This document shows, in pieces, positions 14,859 through 23,360 of a stretch of 64,000 bases of DNA. The DNA is taken from the NCBI GenBank assembly GCA_026168805.1, contig JAPFDS010000060.1, forward strand, positions 44,135 to 108,134. Direction: 5' to 3'. Source of the DNA: Caryophanales bacterium. Lineage in GTDB: Bacteria; Bacillota; Bacilli; Bacillales; Amphibacillaceae. How positions within the stretch are numbered: the stretch's first letter is position 1; each line of letters begins with the position of its first letter. Made by a program: the position numbers and the translations under genes. The notes beneath the pieces are model-generated. The model searched no databases. It was given only the letters and a program-made list of their open reading frames with translations, and was not told the DNA's origin.

Positions 14859-17819
14859 ATGAGGAAAAATAACATGGAATTAAGAAATGAGCATGAAGCC
14901 GTACGCGAAAGAGTCGGGTTTCATGATTTTACCCACGAATTACTTGAGGTGACAGGACGAGATGCACGTTCATTCCTCGATCAGATGCTCGTAAATGACA
15001 TTGCTTCGTGTAGTGTAGGACAAGGAAAATATACAACGATGCTTAATGAGAAAGGCCATATTATTGATGATGTAATTATTTTCCGCTTAAAAGTAGATAC
15101 ATTTTGGATATCTACATTGGATATTGCCTCGATGATTGCTTGGTTTGAAAAGTATGCTGCTGGTTATCAAGTAGATTTTAAAGATATTACCGGAGTCACG
15201 ACGATGTACACTGTCCAAGGTCCAAAGTCTCGTGAAGTCATCAACGATATCGTCACTGACAATGTGGATGATTTATCATTCAATTGGATCAAAGATAACA
15301 AGATTGATAATGTTCCTGTCAAAGTTGCCCGGTGCGGATTTACGGGTGAATTAGGCTATGAACTTTATTTTGCTCCGGAACACACCCACTTCATTGAAAC
15401 AAAGCTATTTGAAAGCGGACAGCCTTTTGACATCGTTGAAGTAGAAACAGACGTTGTTCTCTCAAGCTTACCAACTGAAAAAGGGCTCATGCTGATGCGT
15501 GACTTAGAAGGTCTTGATCCAGTTGAGGCTGGACTCGGTTGGTCTGTGAACTGGGATAAAGATTTTGTTGGAAAAGAAGCGGCACAGTTATCGAAGGACA
15601 ATGGACCGAAGCGAAGTATTGTAGGGTTCACAGTCGAAGACGATTACGCCGATGTAGAATTAGGTGCAACCATCAACTTAGATGGCACACGCATTCGTGC
15701 AGGTACGGTGACAAATTATACGTACGGTTTCACGGCTGAGAAAAACATCGGCTTTGCTGTCATTAACAATGTTGTCGCTAAAATAGGTGATACGGTAACG
15801 ATTGGTGACCAACATATAGAGGCTGTCCTGACAGATAAAGTATTTTACGATCCAAGAAATACAAAGCGTACAGGTGATGCGCCTTCTACTGAAACGGTTG
15901 AACCGAACGCTAAACATCCGTTAGAACCGCTCACCTCCGAGGAAATTACGAAAGCCATTGCCATTGTCCGTGAAGAAAAAGGTCTCGGTTCTGAAATACG
16001 ATTTGAGCAAGCAGGACTTCATGAGCCACCGAAAGACTTAGTACTCAACTTTAAAGATGGCGATCCAATTGATCGTAGGTCCTTTATGGTTTTATTAAAT
16101 AGAGAAACGAATCGAACATTTGAAGTCGTTGTTTCTATTACAGATGAAAAAGTCGTTCGTTGGTCAGAAGTTCCTGCTGGACAGCAAGCGTCATTCGTTT
16201 TAGATGAATATACAGAACTGGAAGAAACAGTTAAAAATAATCCAGATTTCCAAAAGGCTGCGGCTAAGCGTGGGGTAACAGACATGGATTTAGTCATGGT
16301 CGATCCGTGGTCAGCGGGTTACTTTGGTATTGAGGAAGATGAAGGACGAAGAATCGGGCGTGCCCTCTGCTTTGTCAGGCGGTATGAAGGCGACAATGCG
16401 TATGGCTACCCGTTAACCGGATTAATTCCTGTCGTTGATCTAAATACAAACGAAGTGATTCGGATTGAAGATAGTGGCGCAAGACCTCTTCCCCCAACAG
16501 ATGCGAACTATGTGCCTGAGCTTGCAGGAATTCGTGAGCGAACGGATTTAAAACCACTTGAAATTTCCATGCCGGAAGGACCGAGCTATGAAATCGATGG
16601 ACATTTCGTTAAATGGCAAAAGTGGCAATTTAGAATCGGCTATACAGCTCGGGAAGGACTCGTTCTGTATACGGTCGGATATGAAGATGAAGGAAACGTT
16701 CGCCCAGTTATGTATCGTGCTGCATTATCGGAAATGATTGTCCCGTACGGATATCCAGATCATGCCCACAATTGGCAAAACGCTTTTGATGCTGGTGAAT
16801 ACGGACTTGGACAGTTAGCAAACTCGCTCATCCTTGGGTGTGATTGTAAAGGTGAAATTGATTACTTTGATGCGGTTTTATGTGACGGGGAAGGCGAAGC
16901 TACAACGATTCCGAACGCAATTTGTATGCATGAAGAAGATTACGGAATTGCTTGGAAACATACCGACTTCCGAACGGGTGAAATGGAAGTGAGGCGTTCT
17001 CGTCGTCTTGTCATTTCGTTTTTCACAACGGTTGCCAACTATGACTACGGCTTCTACTGGTATTTATATACAGACGGAACGATTGAGCATGAAGTGAAAG
17101 CAACTGGTATGTTAAACGTGAGTGCCATGTATGACGGTGAAGAAAAAACAGCATATGGAGCTGAAGTTGCTCCACGTGTATTTGCACCACACCATCAGCA
17201 TTTCTTTAATTACCGGATTGATACGCAAGTAGACGGGGAGAAAAACTCAGTGATTGAACTGAACACAGTTCCAGCCGATCGTGGTCGAGACAATCCGAAC
17301 AATAACGCATTTCAAGCTGAAGTAACGACATTTGAAACGGAAATGGAAGCTCGACGAAATATGAATTTAGAAACAGCGAGAAGATGGAGAATTATTAATG
17401 AGCATAGTAAGAATCGTATGGGACAGCCGGTAGGATATTCCCTTGAACCGGGTGAAAATTGCTCCCCGATGGCGAATGATGATGCAAGTGTGATTAAGCG
17501 TGCACCGTTTTTGAAAAAGCATCTGCATGTGACCCAATATGATGAAAATGAAATGTTCGCTCCTGGAGATTATCCGAACCAGAAAAAAGGCGGCAGTGCA
17601 GATGAGTTATCTAAATATGCGGAGCAAAACCGAAATATTCGCAATGAAGATATTGTCTTATGGTATAACGTGGGATTGCACCACTATACAAGACCAGAGG
17701 ACTTCCCGGTAATGCCGACAGCTTATATCGGATTTAAGTTAAAGCCTGTAGGATTCTTTGACAAAAATCCAGCACTCGATTTACCACGTCCTACGAAGGA
17801 AGAACAGAGAAAGAATTAA
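14859..17819 (+). CDS. GcvT-like domain fused to TPQ copper amine oxidase
   Basis: 986-residue two-part protein. Residues 1-340 are a GcvT-like tetrahydrofolate domain closely related to the protein at 12246-13265, retaining Asp70-Asp71 and RCGFTGELGYELY. After a short Pro/Thr/Glu-rich linker (about 341-355), residues 350-980 are a full-length copper amine oxidase. All key residues are visible: catalytic base Asp644 in FDAGEYGLG, the LGCDCKGEI motif, the quinone-precursor Tyr728 in T-V-A-N-Tyr-Asp, copper ligands His779-x-His781, and the third ligand His942 in HHYTRPEDFPVMP. Copper amine oxidases turn primary amines into aldehyde, NH3 and H2O2. A fused folate domain could trap formaldehyde made from methylamine as methylene-tetrahydrofolate. 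No signal peptide is present, so the whole protein is cytosolic. The frame is open throughout with uniform base use, so a sequencing-caused fusion is unlikely. AAAGGGAGG precedes the ATG. Confidence 0.95.
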   Translation: MRKNNMELRNEHEAVRERVGFHDFTHELLEVTGRDARSFLDQMLVNDIASCSVGQGKYTTMLNEKGHIIDDVIIFRLKVDTFWISTLDIASMIAWFEKYAAGYQVDFKDITGVTTMYTVQGPKSREVINDIVTDNVDDLSFNWIKDNKIDNVPVKVARCGFTGELGYELYFAPEHTHFIETKLFESGQPFDIVEVETDVVLSSLPTEKGLMLMRDLEGLDPVEAGLGWSVNWDKDFVGKEAAQLSKDNGPKRSIVGFTVEDDYADVELGATINLDGTRIRAGTVTNYTYGFTAEKNIGFAVINNVVAKIGDTVTIGDQHIEAVLTDKVFYDPRNTKRTGDAPSTETVEPNAKHPLEPLTSEEITKAIAIVREEKGLGSEIRFEQAGLHEPPKDLVLNFKDGDPIDRRSFMVLLNRETNRTFEVVVSITDEKVVRWSEVPAGQQASFVLDEYTELEETVKNNPDFQKAAAKRGVTDMDLVMVDPWSAGYFGIEEDEGRRIGRALCFVRRYEGDNAYGYPLTGLIPVVDLNTNEVIRIEDSGARPLPPTDANYVPELAGIRERTDLKPLEISMPEGPSYEIDGHFVKWQKWQFRIGYTAREGLVLYTVGYEDEGNVRPVMYRAALSEMIVPYGYPDHAHNWQNAFDAGEYGLGQLANSLILGCDCKGEIDYFDAVLCDGEGEATTIPNAICMHEEDYGIAWKHTDFRTGEMEVRRSRRLVISFFTTVANYDYGFYWYLYTDGTIEHEVKATGMLNVSAMYDGEEKTAYGAEVAPRVFAPHHQHFFNYRIDTQVDGEKNSVIELNTVPADRGRDNPNNNAFQAEVTTFETEMEARRNMNLETARRWRIINEHSKNRMGQPVGYSLEPGENCSPMANDDASVIKRAPFLKKHLHVTQYDENEMFAPGDYPNQKKGGSADELSKYAEQNRNIRNEDIVLWYNVGLHHYTRPEDFPVMPTAYIGFKLKPVGFFDKNPALDLPRPTKEEQRKN

Positions 17820-17907
17820 AAACGCCTAATAGAGGAGGTTGAGACAAAAGATTTAAAGTTAACTCATATACGAACATTCTAATGTAACAAGTGGAATTAC
17901 CCGCTTC

Positions 17908-18065
17908 GGAAATATACTTCGCTTTCCTGCGGGCGGCTGGCAAGCCTCCTTAAGCTAAGGAAGGTCGACTAAACCCGGCCTTTGCGGCCAACGTCGACAT
18001 ACCCCTTGCCGGGGCACGGGGTCTTGCCTATGCCTTTGCTCCCGCGGGAGTCTACGTATATTTCC
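17908..18065. repeat. Palindromic intergenic repeat element, copy 1
   Basis: The element is bounded by GGAAATATAC (17908-17917) and its exact complement (18056-18065). The inner arms CTTTCCTGCGGG and CCCGCGGGAGTC and a GC-rich core contain several smaller hairpins, for example the GTCGAC pair and CCGGCCTTTGCGGCC. It is more GC-rich than the surroundings. A second related element is at 20663-20857. Similar palindromic elements are scattered in alkaliphilic and halophilic bacilli; no coding frame was recognised. It fills most of the gap between the fusion gene and tagO. Confidence 0.7.
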
Positions 18066-18134
18066 TACGCTAAATTAGGATGTTATTCGTATTTTGGGAG
18101 ATACAACTTTGATTTGTTTCAACCTCTATTGCTT

Positions 18135-18262
18135 CTTGCGTTTAAATTCACGCGCCTTTTGGGAAAACCTTAAACGAAAGAAGCTCTTGCGTCTTAAGTT
18201 TGCTTCATATTAGCAAAATCTTAAACGCAAGAGCTTCTTTCGTCACTTTTCGTTACTTCCCC
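18135..18262. repeat. Tandem 51-bp-period repeat (family A) containing a 19-bp perfect hairpin
   Basis: CTTGCGT at 18135 recurs at 18186, and CTTTCGT at 18237, exactly 51 bases apart each time. Within it, ACGAAAGAAGCTCTTGCGT (18174-18192) and its exact complement (18225-18243) form a 19-bp stem, with further pairing of TTAAGTTTGCT and AGCAAAATCTTAA inside. TTAAACGCAA words match the array at 55943-56320. The hairpin may serve as a two-way terminator between the convergent genes on either side, although it lacks a clean U-run. Confidence 0.6.
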
Positions 18263-18274
18263 TTTTTACCCCGT

Positions 18275-19339
18275 TCAAAGGCGTTGGCGAAGCTGCCGTA
18301 ACCCCTTATAAAGCTTTGTAAGTGGTTTGAAGTCGCTATTGATTAATTCTAATGTTTCAATTAAAAATTGAATCGAGAATAGTGATACGACAACGATGCT
18401 GATGGAGCCCCAAATGGTCGACATGGAAAATAGGATTGCAGCAATACTGAACATGATGCTTAATCCGTAAATCGCAAGTACGGTTTGTCGATGGGTTAAG
18501 CCAAATTGTAGTAGGCGATGGTGCAAATGGGAACTATCTGGGCTGGTGATTTTTTGTTTGTTTATGTATCGTCTAAAAATCGCAATCAGCGTATCTGAAA
18601 TAGGTACCCCTAAAATAAAAATCGGGATGACGAAGGATATAATCGTTACGTTTTTAAACCCAAGCAATGCGAGTACAGATATCATATATCCGAGGAATAG
18701 AGAACCTGTATCCCCCATAAATATTTTCGCAGGATAAAAATTATAGCGTAAAAATCCAACAGTACTAAAAAATAAAATAAGCGCTAACGTCGCAACATAT
18801 ACGTCCCCCATGATGACGGCCATTCCGGCAATCGTCATCAGTGCAATGGATGATACACCTGCAGCAAGCCCGTCCAATCCGTCAATTAAGTTGATGGCGT
18901 TTGTCACTCCGACAATCCACAAAATCGTAATAACCGAACTTAAAAATCCAAAATTAACTTGTCCACCGAAAGGCAAGTTAATAAATTCTATATGGATCCC
19001 GCCCCAGAAAGCAATCAAAATCGCAACACCGAGTTGGATGATGAACTTAAATTTAGCAGATAAGTTATAGATATCGTCAAAATAGCCAAGTAAAATCATA
19101 ATGACGGCTCCAATAACGATCGCTAGATGGTACTCACTCGTTGGCTGGAGAATCATTAAACCGGCAAAAAAACTTATAAAAATCGCCAATCCACCTAGCG
19201 TTGGGATCGGCGCTTTGTGCATTTTACGTTGATTTGGCAAGTCAGTTGCATTCATTTTTTTAGAATAACGAACAACAAGCGGTGTCACAAGTAATGAAAT
19301 AACTAATGATATGCTCGCTAACCCAACAATGGTAAGCAA
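18275..19339 (-). CDS. tagO: TagO: undecaprenyl-phosphate N-acetylglucosaminyl-1-phosphate transferase
   Basis: Polytopic MraY/WecA family enzyme of 355 residues. It transfers GlcNAc-1-phosphate from UDP-GlcNAc to undecaprenyl phosphate, the first step of wall teichoic acid and other surface glycans. About 11 membrane helices are visible. Conserved cytosolic motifs are PTLGG near 45, the Mg-binding GYFDDIYNL near 85, NLIDGLDGLAAG near 150 and FMGDTGSLFLGY near 210, and a His-rich SSHLHHRLLQFG loop near 270. The chosen start is the TTG at 19337-19339, because TGAGGTGG lies six bases before it; that ribosome site would fall inside the frame if the ATG at 19354 were used. It is followed upstream by a GT4 gene in the same direction. 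It feeds both TagA and the Wzx/Wzy genes to the right. Confidence 0.93.
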   Translation of the reverse strand: MLTIVGLASISLVISLLVTPLVVRYSKKMNATDLPNQRKMHKAPIPTLGGLAIFISFFAGLMILQPTSEYHLAIVIGAVIMILLGYFDDIYNLSAKFKFIIQLGVAILIAFWGGIHIEFINLPFGGQVNFGFLSSVITILWIVGVTNAINLIDGLDGLAAGVSSIALMTIAGMAVIMGDVYVATLALILFFSTVGFLRYNFYPAKIFMGDTGSLFLGYMISVLALLGFKNVTIISFVIPIFILGVPISDTLIAIFRRYINKQKITSPDSSHLHHRLLQFGLTHRQTVLAIYGLSIMFSIAAILFSMSTIWGSISIVVVSLFSIQFLIETLELINSDFKPLTKLYKGLRQLRQRL

Positions 19340-19400
19340 TGTGTTCCACCTCATTCATGTTCAAACATCGATCTTTTTCGCTGTGCAATTCAATAAATCA

Positions 19401-20510
19401 TTACACGAGTAATTCTTTATATACATTATAAACGTTTTCAGCAAAATTCTCCAATGAAAATTTATTTGATGCGTGGATTTGAAACTTTTCCCCTATATTT
19501 TGTAGTTCTCCACGTATTTTCGCTTCATTCGCCGCAACCATTGCTTGATGTAATTGTTGCACGTCTCCTGCCGAAACCTTCCAGCCTATTCCCTCTTTCG
19601 TAATCAGCTCCCCTACCCCACCAACGTCAGAAGCGATGACAGGTGTTTTTGTCCGAGCCGATTCTAATAACACAAGCGGAAAACTTTCACTATATGACGG
19701 TAAAATTTTCACGTCGGCTAATTCATATAAGGTGGGAGCGTCTTTTCGATTGCCTAAAAATAAAACAGAGGTTTCCAAATCAAGTTCATACACTTGCTCT
19801 TTCAGTCCTTGTTCTGCAGCCCCTGATCCAACGATTAATAAATAACTATTTTGCTCTTTTTCTAAAAAAGATGCAAAAGCTTTAATCGCAACGCTATGTC
19901 CTTTCACTTCTTCTAATCTGCCAACGATAATAAATACCATCGCGTCATCCGAAATACGAAAGTCTTCTCGGGCAAATTCACACGAACTGACATCTTCAAA
20001 ATCAATTCCATTATATGTCGTAACAATTTTTCGTGGATCAATGTTTGTCACTTCCGTGATCCGCTTCGTAAATGCTTTGGAAATTCCAATGACTCGGTCC
20101 GCTTCTTGCAAGACACGAATGTGCATTTTTTCCCACATGAAGCCAATAGGTCCCCTTCCCTTAAAATCAAAGGACGGGTCGCTATGAATGGTCGTAATCC
20201 AATGAATGGGTAACGTTTTTCTGAGGATATAGCCATACACATTTGCTCGGGGTCCATGGGTATGGATGCACCGAATGTTTTCTTGTTTGATGTATGTGCG
20301 AATGCGTTGCAATAAGGACATGCTGACACGGCGTTTTGCTTGGAAGTTGATGGTTTGGATGCCGGATTGTTTGGCTTCATGCATCATCTCTCCTTCTTCC
20401 ATAACGCCAAGGATGAATGTTGATTGATCGAGGTTTTTTAGGAGGGATAATATGTGCACCATTCCTCCGCCGGTTTCGATGCCGGCATTTAAATGTAAAA
20501 TTTTCGTCAT
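19401..20510 (-). CDS. Glycosyltransferase family 4 protein
   Basis: 369-residue GT-B fold, retaining glycosyltransferase. The N-terminal lobe begins ILHLNAGIETGGGMVHILSL with the Gly-rich acceptor-lobe loop and has a CIHTHGPRANVYG segment near 100. The C-terminal GT4 domain (about 185-350) has IVGRLEEVKGHSVAIKAF, the nucleotide-sugar-binding ILPSYSESFPLVLLESART near 280 with the E-x7-E pair, and DVGGVGELI. It adds a sugar to a lipid-linked or other acceptor at the inner face of the membrane. GTGGGG precedes the ATG. It is likely co-transcribed with tagO, 61 bases downstream, so it may add the second sugar to the TagO product. The exact sugar cannot be told. Confidence 0.9.
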   Translation of the reverse strand: MTKILHLNAGIETGGGMVHILSLLKNLDQSTFILGVMEEGEMMHEAKQSGIQTINFQAKRRVSMSLLQRIRTYIKQENIRCIHTHGPRANVYGYILRKTLPIHWITTIHSDPSFDFKGRGPIGFMWEKMHIRVLQEADRVIGISKAFTKRITEVTNIDPRKIVTTYNGIDFEDVSSCEFAREDFRISDDAMVFIIVGRLEEVKGHSVAIKAFASFLEKEQNSYLLIVGSGAAEQGLKEQVYELDLETSVLFLGNRKDAPTLYELADVKILPSYSESFPLVLLESARTKTPVIASDVGGVGELITKEGIGWKVSAGDVQQLHQAMVAANEAKIRGELQNIGEKFQIHASNKFSLENFAENVYNVYKELLV

Positions 20511-20662
20511 GCTGTTCGCCCCACTTTTTTTAGACGTATTGGTATTCTTTCCAATTGGCTAAAAAATATGAGTCGAAGGTTTTTGTAATAGAAAAGTGAA
20601 ATTTGAGTCATGCTATAAGAAAATGGAAATGTGTTAAAATTGAGGGGTTAATTACCGCTCAC

Positions 20663-20857
20663 GGAATATACTCGCTTTCCACCTCAAGGTACAAGGGCAA
20701 CATCTGTTCAAGCTTCCCTTTGGTCGCTTTCACAGTGTTTTCTAAGCTGCATGGCGAGTGGTGAGCCTCCTCGAGGATAAGGAGGGTCTTATCTGTCCCT
20801 CTCCTCCCGCGGGCAAGAAGAATGGCACTTTATTCTTCAGCTCGTCTCGCATATTCC
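20663..20857. repeat. Palindromic intergenic repeat element, copy 2
   Basis: The outer arms GGAATATACTCG and CTCGCATATTCC resemble those of the element at 17908-18065, and the core again has CGCTTTCC and CCTCCCGCGGG words. The middle is different and longer, with GAGCCTCCTCGAGGATAAGGAGG forming a local hairpin. Together with the stretch 20511-20662, where nothing recognisable was seen apart from a possible promoter for the minus-strand genes, this accounts for the gap before the Wzy-like gene. The two copies bracket tagO and the GT4 gene. Confidence 0.65.
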
Positions 20858-20924
20858 ATTCGCTAAATAGAGTGTTTCATCTAGATGATTCATAAAAAGC
20901 TCAAAAAATATGGCATAGGGGTCG

Positions 20925-22199
20925 TTGTTGGTGTTGGATGTTTTGAGGAAGAGGGAATCGGTGTTGTTTGTTGGTTTTATTGTGAGTCAGCCGGTGATTG
21001 ATATTGGGACGGGGCTTGCGACGAGGTATGTGAATAGTGTGGTGACACCTGGAGCGTTTATTCGAACGCTTCTACTTTTCTTGATCGTGCCATATATATG
21101 GAATCAGCTCGCATCTCGACCGGTGATTCGTTTTTTATTGGTGAGCGCGATAGGAACCATCGTACTCACAGCACTGATTTCTTTCGTATCGAAGGACCCT
21201 TTTTTATTTACCCAAGAAGCCGTTTTTTATATGAAAGTGCTCTATTATATCGCTAGCCTCTTCTTTATCATCGTGTATATGCGAAATAATTTAGCGAGTC
21301 GCATAGACGTGAGCGAAGCAATTGTGATCATGGGCTTTTTTATTGGAGGAAGTTACTTTTTGGCGTTGCTCACAAAAACAAGTTTTCCCAGCTATCCGTA
21401 CGGTGAAATTGGATTTTCCGGATGGTTTTTTTCGGCAAATGAACTGAGTGTCATCGTTATTGTATCCTTTGCTTCTGTTTTACTCATTGCACGGGAAGAG
21501 CCACGTATATTTACGTTTGCTGTGCTTTTTTTACTTGCTGGAACTGGTGTACTGATCGGAACAAAAACGGCATATATAGGGATTGCGGTATTGCTTGGGG
21601 TTACGCTCATCGAGTTCGTATGGACGTATAAATTTAAGATCTTTCGGCAAAAACAAACACTCATATATATCGTACTCGCGCTGCTCTTTTTCAGCATCTT
21701 TCCTTTCGCTCCGATGACTACCAATCGAGTACAACATATCGAACAAGCAAACCAACAGTATGGTCCTCATATTGAACAGTTAGGAATGAGCGAAGCGGCT
21801 CCGATGGACAATATTCTTAGTTCGCGGCAAGAGTATGTGAAGAAAATTGCTGCTGATTTCGCGCACGCACCCACTCTTAGGAAACTGTTTGGGCTTGGAT
21901 ACGCTGGAGATTATCAGCAACATCCTAAAATGATCGAAATGGATTTTTTCGAACTCTTTTTCAGCTTTGGCTGGATGGGAACGATCGTGCTCCTCATTCC
22001 ACTGGTCTATGTAGGTAGAACCATGCTTACACGCTCCATCCGTAGGCCTAAAAACTGGGTGCTCCTCACCGCTCTTGGACTTAGTCTCGCCATTGCGGCT
22101 ATCGCTGGCCATGTGCTTTTCGCACCATCTGTCATGTCCTATATCGTTATTAGTGTCTCTTTACTAGAGATGAGAAAGAAACGAGTTCCACGTATGTAA
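20925..22199 (+). CDS. O-antigen polymerase/ligase-like membrane protein (Wzy type)
   Basis: 424-residue polytopic protein with about 11 hydrophobic helices. A large extracytoplasmic loop (about 265-330) contains NRVQHIEQANQQYGPHIEQLG and SSRQEYVKKIAADF, followed by LFGLGYAGDY. This is the layout of Wzy polymerases and O-antigen ligases, which join polysaccharide repeat units on the outer membrane face. Sequence conservation in the family is low, so the call rests on topology and neighbours: GT2, pyruvyl transferase and Wzx flippase follow on the same strand. The frame opens with TTG-TTG-GTG-TTG; AGGGG at 20917-20921 best fits initiation at one of the TTG or GTG codons up to 20931, so the true N-terminus may be one to three residues shorter. 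Confidence 0.8.
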   Translation: MLVLDVLRKRESVLFVGFIVSQPVIDIGTGLATRYVNSVVTPGAFIRTLLLFLIVPYIWNQLASRPVIRFLLVSAIGTIVLTALISFVSKDPFLFTQEAVFYMKVLYYIASLFFIIVYMRNNLASRIDVSEAIVIMGFFIGGSYFLALLTKTSFPSYPYGEIGFSGWFFSANELSVIVIVSFASVLLIAREEPRIFTFAVLFLLAGTGVLIGTKTAYIGIAVLLGVTLIEFVWTYKFKIFRQKQTLIYIVLALLFFSIFPFAPMTTNRVQHIEQANQQYGPHIEQLGMSEAAPMDNILSSRQEYVKKIAADFAHAPTLRKLFGLGYAGDYQQHPKMIEMDFFELFFSFGWMGTIVLLIPLVYVGRTMLTRSIRRPKNWVLLTALGLSLAIAAIAGHVLFAPSVMSYIVISVSLLEMRKKRVPRM

Positions 22200-22277
22200 A
22201 TTGTCTAGGTGGAAAAGATAAGTATTGTGCGAGCGCAGTACTATGAAGCCCAAATAACAATACACGGGGGTCGAATC

Positions 22278-23360
22278 ATGAATGAATGTTTGGTGAGTTT
22301 TATTGTACCTGTGTACAATGCAGCTCGTACGTTAAACACATGTATTGACAGTATTCGTAATCAATCCTATACATTTTTTGAAATTATTCTGATTAATGAC
22401 GGTTCTACAGACGAAAGTGGAGTCATTTGTGATGCATTCAGTAAGCAGGATTTTAGAATCCGTACGTTTCACCAAAAAAATAAAGGCGCTGCTGCCGCAA
22501 GAAATAAAGGCATTCATCACGCGATTGGTACATACATTCAATTTGTGGATGCAGATGACTACATTGAACCGCATATGACACAAACACTCGTGGATCAAAT
22601 GACGGAAGAAGTCGACCTTGTCATTTGTGGGTATACAAGCAACGTCGCTCGTCGGGGAAAAGACCGGATCACTACACATATTCCATCTGTGCATGGAACT
22701 TTTTCTCATGAGGAATATATTACACATATTGGGACGCTGTATGCAGAAACCATCTTCCCTTCTCCATGCAATAAACTGTATAAATCTGACGTTATTTTGG
22801 CTGAGCGCGTCCGATTTATGGATGCCTTTCGAATGGGAGAAGATGTGTTATTTAATATCGATTATATGGAAGTATGCAATGCGGTCGCTGTCGTTCCGGA
22901 AGCCTTATACACATATATCATTCGTGATGAAGAGTCACTCTCCCGTAGATATCATCCGAATTACGTCCATTATCAAATCCATATACATAGTCATATCCTT
23001 GAATTTTTACAGCGAAAAAATAAACTACATGGCAAAAATAATGACGCCATTCAAATGATGTTTATGCGCAGTATGATGAACAGTTTCACCCATTTGTTTC
23101 ACCCAGATAATGAAGATACAAAGCATGAGAAAAAAGAACATATCGCAACCATTATTGAAGATCCATCCATCCAAAACAAAGTAAATCATTTACGCGGAAG
23201 TTTACAAGCACGGATTATCCGCACATTCATTGTACGAAAGTCTGTTCAAGGCATTTACGCATTTTTTCTCATGAAGCAAACCATTAAAACGAATGTATAC
23301 CCACTGTATAAACTATTAAAGAAACTAGACACGCGAACAAAGGAAGTGATCCACCCGTGA
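22278..23360 (+). CDS. Glycosyltransferase family 2 protein
   Basis: 360-residue GT-A fold, inverting glycosyltransferase. It starts VSFIVPVYNAARTL, with EIILINDGSTDESG near 40 and the Asp-x-Asp metal site in QFVDADDYIEP near 95, the family's nucleotide-sugar and manganese motifs. Residues 170-240 contain the acceptor-side FRMGEDVLFNIDY motif. The C-terminal 120 residues are helical and basic, as in membrane-associated members. The start was placed at the ATG 22278-22280, since GGGGG lies seven bases upstream and the homologous region begins there. It overlaps the next gene by four bases (GTGA), showing translational coupling. It probably adds a sugar to the repeat unit handled by the neighbouring Wzx and Wzy proteins. 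Confidence 0.9.
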   Translation: MNECLVSFIVPVYNAARTLNTCIDSIRNQSYTFFEIILINDGSTDESGVICDAFSKQDFRIRTFHQKNKGAAAARNKGIHHAIGTYIQFVDADDYIEPHMTQTLVDQMTEEVDLVICGYTSNVARRGKDRITTHIPSVHGTFSHEEYITHIGTLYAETIFPSPCNKLYKSDVILAERVRFMDAFRMGEDVLFNIDYMEVCNAVAVVPEALYTYIIRDEESLSRRYHPNYVHYQIHIHSHILEFLQRKNKLHGKNNDAIQMMFMRSMMNSFTHLFHPDNEDTKHEKKEHIATIIEDPSIQNKVNHLRGSLQARIIRTFIVRKSVQGIYAFFLMKQTIKTNVYPLYKLLKKLDTRTKEVIHP

